Counted from the stretch's first letter, positions 42,591 through 52,036 are shown. The stretch is DNA of 64,000 bases from Ureibacillus massiliensis 4400831 = CIP 108448 = CCUG 49529 (GCF_000772965.1 NZ_JPVQ01000011.1:1-64000); one strand, 5' to 3'. Numbers and translations: made by a program. The notes: a model not told the origin generated them from the sequence alone.

Positions 42591-43274
42591 ATGGATCAAA
42601 TCAAAATCGGAGTGTTCCTAAAAGAGCTTCGAAAAGAAAAAGATTTGACGCAGGAGCAATTGGCTGAAAAGCTGAATGTCTCTGGCAGAACAGTATCAAG
42701 ATGGGAGACCGGCAGGAATATGCCAGATATAGGTCTGCTCATCGAGATAGCAGATTTTTATGATGTTAGTATTCCTGAGATTGTCAATGGAGAAAGGAAA
42801 AGCGAGAATATGAATCAAGAGACAAGAGATACTGCTATTAAAATGGCAGAATATGGACAAAACGAGATAAAGTACGGAAAACAAAAAGTGATTAGTTATC
42901 TGATGTCATTATTCGGTATATTCATCATTATTTCGGCCTTAGCGATATTCCCCAATGATAGCAGCTGGGGAAGTATTTATTCAATTATCGGAAGTATCAT
43001 TTTAATAATTGGAGCTTACTTCATGATTAAATCTGTATTCGTAAAGAGAAGCTTACGTATATTGAGTGTTGTCGGATGTGCCATTCTATTATTTGCAATT
43101 TTTACTATTTCAGATTATCTTGCAGTCACTCAATTCAACCAGGTGCCCAGATTTAGTTATGAGAAATCATACAGTTCACTGAATCCAGATGAAATTGTTC
43201 ATAAGACTTTATTTTTTAAAGCTGTTCAGAAAAATCCCGGAACGGAGTATGAACGAATTGAAATTGTAAAATAA
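42591..43274 (+). CDS. XRE-family regulator with C-terminal membrane segments
   Basis: A 227-aa protein. Residues 6-62 are a Cro/C1-type helix-turn-helix (LRKEKDLTQEQLAEKLNVSG, TVSRWETGRNMP). Three hydrophobic helices follow at about 100-118, 126-147 and 152-172. The layout is that of a membrane-attached transcription factor. It probably controls itself or a nearby gene, but no target is evident. Confidence 0.85.
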   Translation: MDQIKIGVFLKELRKEKDLTQEQLAEKLNVSGRTVSRWETGRNMPDIGLLIEIADFYDVSIPEIVNGERKSENMNQETRDTAIKMAEYGQNEIKYGKQKVISYLMSLFGIFIIISALAIFPNDSSWGSIYSIIGSIILIIGAYFMIKSVFVKRSLRILSVVGCAILLFAIFTISDYLAVTQFNQVPRFSYEKSYSSLNPDEIVHKTLFFKAVQKNPGTEYERIEIVK

Positions 43275-43314
43275 GTTCAAAAAAAGATAAATCCCAGTTT
43301 GTATTAGACAAACC

Positions 43315-43355
43315 AAGGCTCCTCAACTACCATTATGGCGGCGAGGAGCCTTTTT
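43315..43355 (+). terminator. Terminator after the XRE regulator
   Basis: AAGGCTCCTC pairs with GAGGAGCCTT, followed by TTTTT. Confidence 0.85.
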
Positions 43356-43634
43356 ATGCTTCGATTTTTGTATGGGAGACTTTAATATAAAGAAAAATTA
43401 AAGTAAAATACACACGAATTGATACTTCAAATATCATATACATAAAAGCAGTTGATATCGTAAAAAGTCTATACTATCTGCTTTTTCGTTTGTGAAAATA
43501 CCATTCAGGACTGATTTTCGTTAAAATATACATGGCGATTTTCATAAATGATCCATATTCAAATATACTAGTGTATGATAGTAAGTTAGGAAACATGATG
43601 TTAGTGTAAAAAAAGCGGTTTTATCCCGCATTAA

Positions 43635-43870
43635 TGGGTTGTAATGCTTCTACCTCAAAATTTAGCGAAAGCAAAGAAGTTAGGAAAGGAATCAATTGCC
43701 CATAAAAACCCAATTGGTTCAGGCTAATAAGATGTTGGTTCTTCAGGTGTCATAGGACATGGCGCCTTTAACCTGAGTTTCTCTAGTTCGGTGGAGGATG
43801 AAGAAACCCCAGTGATTAAAAGTTTCACTTTATATTTTTGACTGACAGATAGTTTAAAGTTGTATCAGTA
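43635..43870 (+). pseudogene. Decayed 3' end of an IS200/IS605-type tnpB with its right-end RNA region
   Basis: An open stretch from 43635 to a stop at 43727 ends LGKESIAHKNPIGSG, which fits a decayed coding tail. The following bases (GGTTCAGGCTAATAAGATG, TTCAGGTGTCATAGGACATG, CTAGTTCGGTGGAGGATGAA) resemble, from memory, the structured right end (omega-RNA region) of Bacillales IS605-type elements. No tnpA, no full tnpB and no left end are present. This is a remnant at best. Confidence 0.4.
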
Positions 43871-43891
43871 ATGAGAGGATTTGAGTTTGCA

Positions 43892-44854
43892 ATGATTGAT
43901 AATTTTTGGCGTGATTTACCACGACCATTTTTTATACTTGCGCCAATGGAAGATGTGACGGATGTTGTTTTTCGCCATGTAGTAAGTAAAGCAGGTCGAC
44001 CGGATGTATTTTTTACAGAGTTTACAAACTCGGATAGCTATTGTCATCCTGAGGGAAAGAACAGTGTTCGGGGTCGTTTGTTGTTTACAGAAGATGAACA
44101 GCCAATGGTGGCACATATTTGGGGAGATAAGCCCGAATATTTCCGACAAATGAGTATTGGGATGAAAGAGCTAGGATTTAAAGGCCTTGATATTAATATG
44201 GGCTGCCCTGTACCGAATGTGGTATCGAGAGGGAAAGGTAGTGGACTTATTCTGCGTCCAGAAGTCGCAGCAGAACTTATTGAAGCAGCAAAAGCGGGTG
44301 GACTGCCTGTCAGTGTGAAAACACGACTTGGCTATTCGGATGTAAATGAATGGGAGGAGTGGCTAACGCATATTTTAAAACAGGATATCGCAAATCTTTC
44401 TATTCATTTACGTACAAGAAAGGAAATGAGCAAAGTAGAGGCACACTGGGAGCTGATTCCAGAAATCAAGAAATTACGTGATCGTGTGGCACCGAATACG
44501 CTACTAACCATCAACGGGGACATTCCTGATCGTGAAACAGGACTGAAACTTGTTCGTCAATATGGTGTGGATGGGGTTATGATTGGGCGCGGAATTTTTA
44601 AAAACCCATTTGCCTTTGAAAAAGAGCCGAAAGAGCATAGTAGTATGGAGTATCTCAATCTTCTAAGATATCATCTTGATCTTTATGACTACTATTTAGA
44701 AAAACTGCCACGTCCAATTACTGGGCTCCATCGTTTTTTCAAAATATATGTCAAAGGATTTCCTGGAGCAAGCATGTTAAGAAATCAATTGATGAACACA
44801 AAGTCAACGGATGAAGTACGTCAATTACTTGATCATTTTGAAAAAAAGTGTTGA
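43892..44854 (+). CDS. tRNA-dihydrouridine synthase
   Basis: A flavoenzyme that reduces uridine in tRNA. The protein from ATG 43892 ([14 protein letters not shown]) is 320 aa. An ATG 21 bases upstream overlaps the likely AGAGGA site and is less likely. It has [14 protein letters not shown]105 in [18 protein letters not shown] (the proton donor) and FMN-phosphate-binding INGDIPD and [10 protein letters not shown]. Its closest type is the DusB/DusC-like group. B. subtilis-like genomes carry more than one Dus, so I give no letter. Confidence 0.9.
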   Translation: MIDNFWRDLPRPFFILAPMEDVTDVVFRHVVSKAGRPDVFFTEFTNSDSYCHPEGKNSVRGRLLFTEDEQPMVAHIWGDKPEYFRQMSIGMKELGFKGLDINMGCPVPNVVSRGKGSGLILRPEVAAELIEAAKAGGLPVSVKTRLGYSDVNEWEEWLTHILKQDIANLSIHLRTRKEMSKVEAHWELIPEIKKLRDRVAPNTLLTINGDIPDRETGLKLVRQYGVDGVMIGRGIFKNPFAFEKEPKEHSSMEYLNLLRYHLDLYDYYLEKLPRPITGLHRFFKIYVKGFPGASMLRNQLMNTKSTDEVRQLLDHFEKKC

Positions 44855-45053
44855 CAGGACAGGGACAGTAGAATGAGGTAATGCATAAAAATTAGAGGGA
44901 AAATGAATCCTATCAACTCATGTGTATTTATAATTTTACTATTAAATCGAAAAGGTAAAGTTAATTGATTCATGTTAAGAATCCTTCATTCCATATGATT
45001 AGGTAGAAAAATTCATTTTATCAGAAATAATCTTTATTTTATTTTGAAAAATG

Positions 45054-45101
45054 AAAAGCCAGTGAAATTTTACGACGAGTAAAACCTCACTGGCTTTTTT
45101 A
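45054..45101 (+). terminator. Strong terminator 200 bases after the dus gene
   Basis: AAAAGCCAGTGA-AA-TTTTAC pairs with GTAAAA-CC-TCACTGGCTTTT, ending in a T-run. No gene lies between dus and this hairpin. The remainder of 44855-45415 is AT-rich and contains nothing else recognisable. Confidence 0.85.
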
Positions 45102-45415
45102 ATGTTTTAAAGGAGGGTTTTGTCCTAGCTGCAATTAAATTTTTTCATATTTAAAGAATATTAATTTATTGGTTTGTTTGTATTCTGTGGTTTTAACATA
45201 ACTTAGCTTTTCGTAGAAATGGTGATTACGATAACTTAGATAAGGCGCATGCAAAGTAAATAATTCACTTTAATGCAAACTGTTTCAATGTACTTTATAG
45301 CTTATGAGTCTAAGCCGGAATTTTGTACATTTTAATTGAGAAACAATTCATCTTATTAAAATAGATTATCACAGGTTAATGGAGCAACAGATGAGTTGCT
45401 TCAAATTTTATTTGC

Positions 45416-45592
45416 ATGTCACTAAATAATGATTTTAACGTTCAAAGAATAAAACGATACCTTGTAATAGCTTGGGATAAAGCCGATTATAGTGCTTACC
45501 AATCTGACATTTGCCATAATCTCTATGAAAAGCTATTAGAAATTGATACTATTGCTATAGGGGTAGATGTAATAGTTACTTTAAGATATTAG
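45416..45592 (+). CDS. Possible 58-aa protein of unknown function
   Basis: A short frame from an ATG encodes a sequence that starts MSLNNDFNVQRIKRYLVIAW and ends GVDVIVTLRY. It is balanced and protein-like (amphipathic, with Trp, Cys and His). No clear Shine-Dalgarno is present. Its end overlaps the BlaR1 remnant in another frame. It could be a real small gene or a fragment of a larger one lost in the same decay. Confidence 0.35.
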   Translation: MSLNNDFNVQRIKRYLVIAWDKADYSAYQSDICHNLYEKLLEIDTIAIGVDVIVTLRY

Positions 45593-46356
45593 CCTTCTTA
45601 ATATTACATTGGCTTAATTCTCTTGTATGGCTTTCATTTTTTTTAATGAGTAAGGATATGGAACTTTTCTGTGATGAAAGCGTATTAAAAGTATGCATGA
45701 AAACACAAAAAACTTATGTTAATCCATTGCTGTTGCTTGCTATCGGAAAGCGTATTTTAAGAGGAACTTCTCTAGCTTTTGACAAGGGAAATGTAAAGGG
45801 GAGGATTAAAAACGTGTTAAATTATAGAAAGCCAAAATTTTGGGTGATTGCTGTTACTTTAGTTGCAATTGTAGTACTTGTGGTTGCTCTAGTTACCAAT
45901 TTAATTACAACTAAATCAGGTGATGACCCTCTTGTTTCTCAGTTTTTAAAAAATAAAACCGAGTATGTAGGCAATAACTCAAAAGTTGGAGGTATCATCT
46001 TTTTATTAACGTTCCCTAAAAACATCGATTACGATTACTTTGAGCTTTCTACTGATAGTGAGCCTTTTGCAATAACTGTAAATTTACAAACGGATACAGA
46101 GACTAGAAATTTTTATAGTGATGAAGCAAATCAACAACAGTTTGAAGTTAATGCTATCATTATGTTTGCCTTGATTGGAAACGTAGAATATATCAATTTT
46201 AACCTAAATGACGGGCTAACCTCCTATAATATGCAGTACACACGAGAATGGGCAAATGATCAATATGGAAAAGATGTGCGTGATTTTGCCATAAGCGAAG
46301 AAGAATTTAGTAAGCTGATTAAGGGTACATCTTATAATGGAAAATATAGAGATTAA
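45574..46356 (+). pseudogene. BlaR1/MecR1-type M56 protein, N-terminus lost
   Basis: The frame reads SYFKILAFLILHWLNSLVWLSFFLMSKDMEL... then CDESVLK, GRIKNVLNYRKPKFW and a membrane helix (VIAVTLVAIVVLVVAL), followed by an outer domain. This is the C-terminal half of an M56 membrane peptidase. The first transmembrane segments and the HExxH zinc motif that should precede LILHWLN are absent, replaced by unrelated sequence. The stretch from ATG 45646 could still be translated (236 aa) but would lack the catalytic site. No blaI-type regulator is adjacent. Confidence 0.7.
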
Positions 46357-46611
46357 AATGATATAGCACAACTTGTGGAAGAAAATCTTGCTATTATAAT
46401 GTTGCAAAATTCGAATCAAGACATCTACACTTGGATTTTATAGTCCACTCTTATAGTAGTGATGTAAAATCGCGCCGAGCTTTTATAAATAGAATTTCAT
46501 TTTTAAATCTTTTGCGCAGGAGTGTATCTGACGGTCATCTTGATTTTTGAGAGAGGTTATGAATGTTCTTGTTAATTCATTATTGGAAGTTGTGGCAGCG
46601 TCCCAGGTTGA

Positions 46612-46818
46612 TACAAACGAAGTCCGGAACGCGCCACGCAAAGAAATGGTTATCATCATGAATTGGACACATGGCTAGGTACACTAGATTTGAAGATTCG
46701 AAAACCTCACAAAGGCAGTTACTATCCAAGTATGCCAAAACCCCGAAAACGTATAGAAAAACATTGCTCTCTGTTATCTAAGAAGCATATTTCATTGTAT
46801 TTTGAATCAGTTAAATAA
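46612..46818 (+). pseudogene. IS256-family transposase fragment
   Basis: The frame encodes YKRSPERATQRNGYHH, then LDTWLGTLDLKIRKPHKGSYYPSM in pieces, and ends VK-stop. This matches the N-terminal region of Mutator/IS256 transposases (RNGY...GT-L-LKIPKLR-GSYFPS). An in-frame stop precedes it and the rest of the transposase is missing. Its 3' end coincides with the broken end of the anchor-protein gene on the other strand. Confidence 0.7.
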
Positions 46819-49243
46819 TCCATTCGTTGGAATCACCGGGATCAAGTGATGGGAGGGTTCCAATAACGCCGAATACGCTGTCGGTTACTTCAATATTGGT
46901 AAGCGTCACATCACCAGTATTTGTTACGATGAATTTAAATTGCGGTGTTACTCCGTCTGGAAGCAACGGTCCTGGAGACGTATCGGCTTCCTGCCATGTT
47001 GCTCCATTATCTACCGAAACATATTTCTCAATGGTGATGGAAGGGATGACGCCAAACCAATATGTCGAATTGGTGTCAGAGAGAGTATTGCCGTCATATT
47101 CACCAGTTACCGTTGCGGCATTCACGTTTTGTCCAAGCACCCAGGTACCGACAATAATCCAACTAGCTGAATCTCCCGGTGGCAGAACGGGCATGGTCCC
47201 AACAAAACCGTATATATCGTCCGTTACTTGGACATTGGTTAAGGTTACGTCTCCCACATTAGTAACTGTAACTCTAAACAAAGGATTGGTCCCTATGGCA
47301 ACATTTAATCCTGGAGGTGTATCCGCGTCATACCAGGTAATCCCGTTATCGTTAGATACCTCTTTTATTATATTAATTTCTGGCTGTGGAGCTTCTTCGC
47401 CGAACCAATATGCGACATCAGCATCGGATACTCCTTCGTCAGATGTTGCTGTTGCAATATTCATTTGATTCCCAAGTGCCCATGTACCAACAACTATTGT
47501 GGATGATGATTCACCGGGGGCTAAACTTGCGATTGGTCCAAGCACTAAGCCATAAACATTGTCATTTACTATAACATTGGTCAACGTGATATTGCCCGTA
47601 TTAACAACTGTGAATTGAAATTGTGGATCTGTGCCTTGTGGTACAGGTGGGCCTACAGGAGCATTTGCTTCAAACCATGTGACCCCATTATCTGGTGAAA
47701 CGTATTTGTCTACTTCAATGGACGGTGCGGCCGCTTCAACCCCAAACCAAAATGCCGTGTTCTCATGGGTAACCCCCTGATCACATGTTGCCGTCGCAAT
47801 ATTGGACTGCTGGCCAAGTGCCCATGTGCCGTTAATTGTTACTGTTTCCGATTCGCCGGGGTTCAAATCCGTTGGACCGATAACCGTTAAATAAACATTA
47901 TCCGTCACGGTAACATTGGTCAACGTAACATTTCCTGTGTTTGTAACTGTAAATCGAAACTGCGGATTGTTGGGAAAAACTACATTCGGGCCTGGAAGCT
48001 TGTTTGCATCGAACCATGTAACCCCATTGTCTGGCGATACTTCCTTTTTCACGGTAATCGCCGGAAGTGCCGCTTCCACACCTACCCAATATGTCGAATT
48101 GGTGTCAGAGAAGGTATTGCCGTCATATTCACCAGTTGCCGTCGCGGTATTCACGTTTTGACCAAGTACCCATGTTCCATCGAAAATGAATTGGTCCGAA
48201 GCGGACTTCTCCAGTGTAGCTATTGTTCCAATTAAACCGTAAACATCGTCCGTAACTATAACATTGGTTAGTGTAGCAGTTCCATTATTTGTAACAGTGA
48301 AACGAAAACGCGGATTTGTGTTAGAAGGCACATCCGGTCCTGGGGCAGTATCTGCCGAGAACCATGTTACACCATTATCAGGCGAAACCTCTTTTTCTAT
48401 CGAGATGGAAGCGATTTCAGTTAAGCATGACTGCGGATCAGGCAGAGTTCCTTCAAACAATTCATTATGACTTTCGGAAGTTCCCGTAAGAGAGTTAAAA
48501 ATAATATTGCCATTAATTTGGCTAGATACGGTAGTTGCATCTGCAAATGGGGCCAATACCGAGCCATATATTGCGGTCGTACTATTAGTCCATGTTGCTG
48601 CTTGAGGAAAATTCCAAAGGATTAATCGTGCATCGCTTCGAGTTGCGGTTACTCCATTTCTAAAAATTTGGTAACTACCAAATGCAATGTTTGTTCCTAT
48701 GACATTGATTAAAACTGTAGAACTTAGTGGAGCTACAATATTGATGCCATTCAACTGATTCAGTGACAATCCTGACCCTGCTACATCATTTGCATTTATT
48801 TCAAATATATTCAAATCTGGCTCGGTACCGGTTAGAGTTAATCCCCCAAAGCTTACACTTGCAGTACCAGTTGCCGTCAGATTGCCCCAAAAGGTACTTG
48901 CGCATTTTAAATAAGTTGCTTTCTCTGTAAAATTGATTGGATTCCCAGTTACAAAAGTACCGTTTGGGTTTCCCATAGTATAATTGATTACTGAACTAGA
49001 TGCTCTTCTGATAGTATTGCCACTAAAATTCGAACCACTTGTAACATTTACATTACCGCCAATTACAAAAGAGGCATCCGTTCCAAAGGGTGGTAATGGT
49101 GAGATGGAAGCGCCTATTCCGTAGTTTTGCAAGGTAACATTACCTCCTACGGCTACTCTTCCTTCGGCATCTGTATTGCTCATATTCATATCTTGTATCA
49201 CAAACACATTGTAAATGCCTATTGGTCCAAGGTTTACTGCCAT
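46811..49243 (-). CDS. Choice-of-anchor A protein with five Ig-like repeats, 3' truncated
   Basis: An 810-aa protein. Residues 1-270 match the choice-of-anchor A domain (LGPIGIYNVFVIQDMN ... DAEGRVAVGGNVTLQNYGIG; end SHNELFEGTLPD). Five repeats of about 113 aa follow, each starting [IV]-K-[EK]VSxDNG[VI]TW, with TNxGxxTLTN[VI]xVTDxVYG and [TG]TWxLGQ. Repeat five stops after about 76 residues, at DPGDSNEWII, where the IS256 fragment begins. The true end, perhaps with a wall anchor, is therefore lost. There is no signal peptide. With its neighbours it looks like a spore- or cell-surface protein. The start has an AGGAGGG site. Confidence 0.82.
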   Translation of the reverse strand: MAVNLGPIGIYNVFVIQDMNMSNTDAEGRVAVGGNVTLQNYGIGASISPLPPFGTDASFVIGGNVNVTSGSNFSGNTIRRASSSVINYTMGNPNGTFVTGNPINFTEKATYLKCASTFWGNLTATGTASVSFGGLTLTGTEPDLNIFEINANDVAGSGLSLNQLNGINIVAPLSSTVLINVIGTNIAFGSYQIFRNGVTATRSDARLILWNFPQAATWTNSTTAIYGSVLAPFADATTVSSQINGNIIFNSLTGTSESHNELFEGTLPDPQSCLTEIASISIEKEVSPDNGVTWFSADTAPGPDVPSNTNPRFRFTVTNNGTATLTNVIVTDDVYGLIGTIATLEKSASDQFIFDGTWVLGQNVNTATATGEYDGNTFSDTNSTYWVGVEAALPAITVKKEVSPDNGVTWFDANKLPGPNVVFPNNPQFRFTVTNTGNVTLTNVTVTDNVYLTVIGPTDLNPGESETVTINGTWALGQQSNIATATCDQGVTHENTAFWFGVEAAAPSIEVDKYVSPDNGVTWFEANAPVGPPVPQGTDPQFQFTVVNTGNITLTNVIVNDNVYGLVLGPIASLAPGESSSTIVVGTWALGNQMNIATATSDEGVSDADVAYWFGEEAPQPEINIIKEVSNDNGITWYDADTPPGLNVAIGTNPLFRVTVTNVGDVTLTNVQVTDDIYGFVGTMPVLPPGDSASWIIVGTWVLGQNVNAATVTGEYDGNTLSDTNSTYWFGVIPSITIEKYVSVDNGATWQEADTSPGPLLPDGVTPQFKFIVTNTGDVTLTNIEVTDSVFGVIGTLPSLDPGDSNEWII

Positions 49244-49380
49244 TTTTCCATTCCCTCCTTTTCAACGAAAATCGAGCCAATAATCGTCATATTACGAACA
49301 TCGTTGAGGTTATAGTGAAACCTTTTCTGAATGTTACTCCATTTAACAGGAGTGTTAATGCAGTTTAAATTCGTTGACAT
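49234..49380 (-). CDS. 48-aa protein coupled to the anchor-A gene
   Basis: A short frame (start MSTNLNCINTPVKWSNIQKR, end EKEGMEKWQ) has a strong GGGAGGAATG site. Its ATG comes 2 bases after the stop of the upstream gene, and its last 10 bases overlap the anchor-A start. Overlap on both sides suggests coupled translation of an operon. The sequence is not recognised. It may be a real small protein or a leader that feeds ribosomes to the next gene. Confidence 0.5.
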   Translation of the reverse strand: MSTNLNCINTPVKWSNIQKRFHYNLNDVRNMTIIGSIFVEKEGMEKWQ

Positions 49381-49382
49381 TA

Positions 49383-49784
49383 TTACATTCCTCCCGTTGT
49401 ATGATAATATGCACTGTCGCTGGCGTAGTAGGTGTTGCCTTCGAATACGGCCGTTACGCTTGCAGTATTAACGTGTATGCCAAGCTGTTCATAATTGATG
49501 AGATCCTCGAGTTGGAACTGAAGAAGTATCTGGGTTTTAATAGTATCTTTGAGCGTCTGATTCACCGAATTGTTGATTTTCAATAAATCATCAATTGTAG
49601 CGGGCTCTGGTGGGGTTTGCCCGTCAAGTGTTCCAAGGACATACTGAATCTTTTCAGCTTCGGCGTTGATGATATGAGACAATCCTAATTCTTCCAATGC
49701 TATGGACGCCAACAAAAGATTGATGACGCTATCTCGGTTAATATTGATATGTGGAGTTACATTAGGCATGTTTGGAAATGACAT
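49383..49784 (-). CDS. Small surface-type protein, 'ALEELGLSHIINAEAEKIQ' family (copy 2)
   Basis: A 133-aa protein that starts MSFPNMPNVTPHI, followed by the hallmark NLLLASIALEELGLSHIINA and a conserved helical domain (DDLLKINNSVNQTLKDTIKT, ILLQFQLEDLI). It has an extra 35-residue tail ending YHTTGGM. A GAAAGGAG site precedes the ATG. Two paralogues lie at 49921 and 62720. I recall similar domains at the N-terminus of collagen-like (Gly-X-Y) surface proteins of Bacillus; here there is no collagen part. No signal peptide is present, as in many exosporium proteins. Confidence 0.78.
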   Translation of the reverse strand: MSFPNMPNVTPHININRDSVINLLLASIALEELGLSHIINAEAEKIQYVLGTLDGQTPPEPATIDDLLKINNSVNQTLKDTIKTQILLQFQLEDLINYEQLGIHVNTASVTAVFEGNTYYASDSAYYHTTGGM

Positions 49785-49920
49785 AATTGGACTCCTTTCT
49801 ATTTGGTTTTTATATCACAAGATGTTTTTTCGACATTGGTTCAACGCTCAAAACTAAATGAATAACAAGGCGGTGCATATGTGTCTGCTTATCTACTCAT
49901 TAAAATTTGCAATTACAAAG

Positions 49921-50253
49921 TTATGGCGTCCCGGTAGTCGTCGTTGTGGATGTCGAAATGGATAGCGTATCTTTCAACTTAAAATGAAGAAGCATTTGGT
50001 TTTTAATGACGTTTCTCAATGTTTGACTAACCGACTCATTGATTCCTAGAAGTTCATCAATCGTCGGGGGCGTAGTGGGGGGATTCTGTCCTCTGAGCGT
50101 TCCAAGGGCATACTGAATCTTTTCAGCTTCGGCGTTGATGATATGAGAAAGCCCCAGTTCCTCAAAGGCCACGGAAGCAAGCAAAAGATTGACAGAATCT
50201 TCAAGAGTGATACTGATGGTTGCATTTATGTTAGGTATATTGGGCATTGACAT
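49921..50253 (-). CDS. Small surface-type protein, same family (copy 1)
   Basis: A 110-aa protein from ATG 50253 (MSMPNIPNINATISI), with an AAAGGAGGAA site. An upstream TTG would place that site inside the gene and is rejected. It shares FEELGLSHIINAEAEKIQ and INESVSQTLRNVIKNQ with copy 2 but ends early in a Thr/Ser tail (SISTSTTTTTGTP). It is the first gene of a minus-strand operon running to the anchor-A protein. No sigma-K or sigma-E promoter could be named with confidence in the 200-base gap upstream. Confidence 0.78.
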   Translation of the reverse strand: MSMPNIPNINATISITLEDSVNLLLASVAFEELGLSHIINAEAEKIQYALGTLRGQNPPTTPPTIDELLGINESVSQTLRNVIKNQMLLHFKLKDTLSISTSTTTTTGTP

Positions 50254-50451
50254 AGAGTAAATTCCTCCTTTCAAGTATTAATGCTTAATGATATCTCACG
50301 CTTTCAAACATAGAATCAAATCTATAACGATTATTAAAGCAGATGAGATATATGACACTCAGTGAAAGTGTTTATGCTATATTATGTCAATGTTGACTAT
50401 GTGATTGTGCTGTCGTCTATCATGTAACAGTTTGACAAGTAAAGAAGTTTA

Positions 50452-50685
50452 ATGATTAAAGGCATACTAGATTTAGATAAGAACTATTTATCAGAAAAAA
50501 TAGTAAGTGATATGGCAAAAGGAAATGATGATTTTACTGATCTGTTTCATAATGAATTTAAGATGTTGACGGACATTGGAAATAAATATCGTATACGACA
50601 TCATGAGATTGAAATAACTAAATTCCGTTATTATGACTATCTTTTTAATTGTTGTTTAGCACTAATTACACGAGCTATAAAATAG
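50452..50685 (+). CDS. Possible 77-aa protein of unknown function
   Basis: A short frame with a basic and aromatic C-terminus (YRIRHHEIEITKFRYYDYLF). The ribosome binding site is poor. It sits at the left border of the phage remnant. The C-terminal half looks like the tail of a longer protein, so it may be a fragment. The family is not recognised. Confidence 0.4.
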   Translation: MIKGILDLDKNYLSEKIVSDMAKGNDDFTDLFHNEFKMLTDIGNKYRIRHHEIEITKFRYYDYLFNCCLALITRAIK

Positions 50686-50789
50686 TTGAAGGACTATGTA
50701 ATATTTTTAATAAAGAAAAATTCCGCAAAATCATAGATGTATCGTGAGGCTGAAATAAAAATCAAACTACATATTCTTGCATTTACAAT

Positions 50790-51602
50790 GTGATGACATT
50801 ACGAAAGATTTGGAAAGGAAATTCTTTAGATCAATTCCAATTTGTCAAGGAACTTATGAGCACAATGCATTTTGTTACAGATATAGTGGATATGTTTCTG
50901 GAAACGGATTCAAATGACATTCATTCTAAACTTCCGAAATATGATAAATGGTTTCCAAGAATGTGTGAGTATGGATTTGTGGAGGGTACGGACTTTTCGA
51001 CATTTCTGTCGGAAAGTACAGGTGGAAGACCAGCTGTTGACCACCAAATAACAATTGATATGGCAAAAGAGCTATGCATGATACAGCGTACTCCAAAAGG
51101 AAAACAATGCCGCGGGTACTTTCTTGAAATTGAAAGACGATGGAACTCTCCAGAAGCAATCATGGCAAGGGCACTTCAGATTGCCAATCAACAGCTAACA
51201 CAAGTAAGGAAACAAAATAAAGTGCTTGAAGGTACAGTTGCTGTTCAGAATCAGCAAATTGCAGAAATGAAACCGAAAGTGTCTTATTACGATGTGGTTT
51301 TAAATTGCAAAGACCTCATTTCCACATCAGCAATCGCCAAAGATTATGGTAAGTCAGCTATTTGGATGAACCGCTATCTTAATAAAAAGGGCATCCAATT
51401 TAAACAAGGCGGCATTTGGCTTTTATATCAGAAGTATGCGGAAAAAGGATACACCAGTACTAAGACACATAACTACCTTGGCAGTAACGGGCAACAGCAT
51501 ACAAAGGTCCATACATATTGGACACAAAAAGGCAGACTCTTCATTTACGAACTGATGAAGGCAGACGGTATTTTGCCTCAAATAGAAATGGAGGGTGTGT
51601 AA
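50790..51602 (+). CDS. Phage antirepressor, AntA/AntB plus KilAC type
   Basis: A 270-aa protein. Residues 45-115 match AntA/AntB (WFPRMCEYGFVEGTDFSTFL, GRPAVDHQITIDMAKELCM, GKQCRGYFLEIE). Residues about 125-150 form a coiled coil and 150-260 a KilAC DNA-binding domain (LISTSAIAKDYGKSAIWMN). Such proteins counter phage repressors. The first 45 residues fit the family poorly and the GTG start lacks a good ribosome binding site, so the N-terminus may be damaged. The next gene overlaps its stop (TAATG). Confidence 0.8.
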   Translation: MMTLRKIWKGNSLDQFQFVKELMSTMHFVTDIVDMFLETDSNDIHSKLPKYDKWFPRMCEYGFVEGTDFSTFLSESTGGRPAVDHQITIDMAKELCMIQRTPKGKQCRGYFLEIERRWNSPEAIMARALQIANQQLTQVRKQNKVLEGTVAVQNQQIAEMKPKVSYYDVVLNCKDLISTSAIAKDYGKSAIWMNRYLNKKGIQFKQGGIWLLYQKYAEKGYTSTKTHNYLGSNGQQHTKVHTYWTQKGRLFIYELMKADGILPQIEMEGV

Positions 51603-52036
51603 TGGGAATCAACAAATTTAACCATGAAGGATACCATGACCCAACTCCCCATGAAGCACTGACCAACATAATGAGAAAGGAAAAGGCAGAGAAAAAATCT
51701 GCCTTTAAGCCGCTTGTATATATCTGTTCTCCCTATTCCGGTGATGTAGAAGAAAACGTTAAAAAGGCTCGTAGTTTTTGCAGGTTTGCCTTGGAAAGTA
51801 ACTGTATTCCAATTGCTCCCCACCTTATGTTTCCACAGTTTATGGATGATGAAAATCCAGAGGAACGGGAGCTTGCCATATTTATGGACATTGTGCTCAT
51901 GGGCAAATGTTCCGAGGTGTGGGTGCTGGGCAATACCATCTCAAACGGTATGGAGAGGGAAATTGAAGTCGCCAAGAAACGCAGACAAACGGTTAGATAT
52001 TTTAGTCCGGAGCATGAGGAGGTCGAAAGTTTATGA
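51602..52036 (+). CDS. DUF4406/DUF7768-type phage protein
   Basis: A 144-aa protein from ATG 51602; a longer frame upstream overlaps the antirepressor and is rejected. The core (LVYICSPYSGDVEENVKKAR, PIAPHLMFPQF, SEVWVLGNTISNGMEREIEVA) has the nucleoside 2-deoxyribosyltransferase-like fold of DUF4406 proteins. It is often found in phage replication modules. The activity is unproven. It overlaps the next gene by 4 bases. Confidence 0.78.
   Translation: MGINKFNHEGYHDPTPHEALTNIMRKEKAEKKSAFKPLVYICSPYSGDVEENVKKARSFCRFALESNCIPIAPHLMFPQFMDDENPEERELAIFMDIVLMGKCSEVWVLGNTISNGMEREIEVAKKRRQTVRYFSPEHEEVESL

Noticed and set aside
45646-46356. Intact regulator gene
   Set aside because: Homology to BlaR1/M56 continues upstream of the Met, while the catalytic and first membrane parts are missing.
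46827-48470. Plus-strand ORFs opposite the anchor-A protein
   Set aside because: They are antisense shadows of its repeats. The minus strand has the domain matches and a strong ribosome binding site.
49323-49586. Plus-strand ORF around 49374-49586
   Set aside because: It is antisense to the well-supported small surface-type gene and lacks a ribosome binding site.
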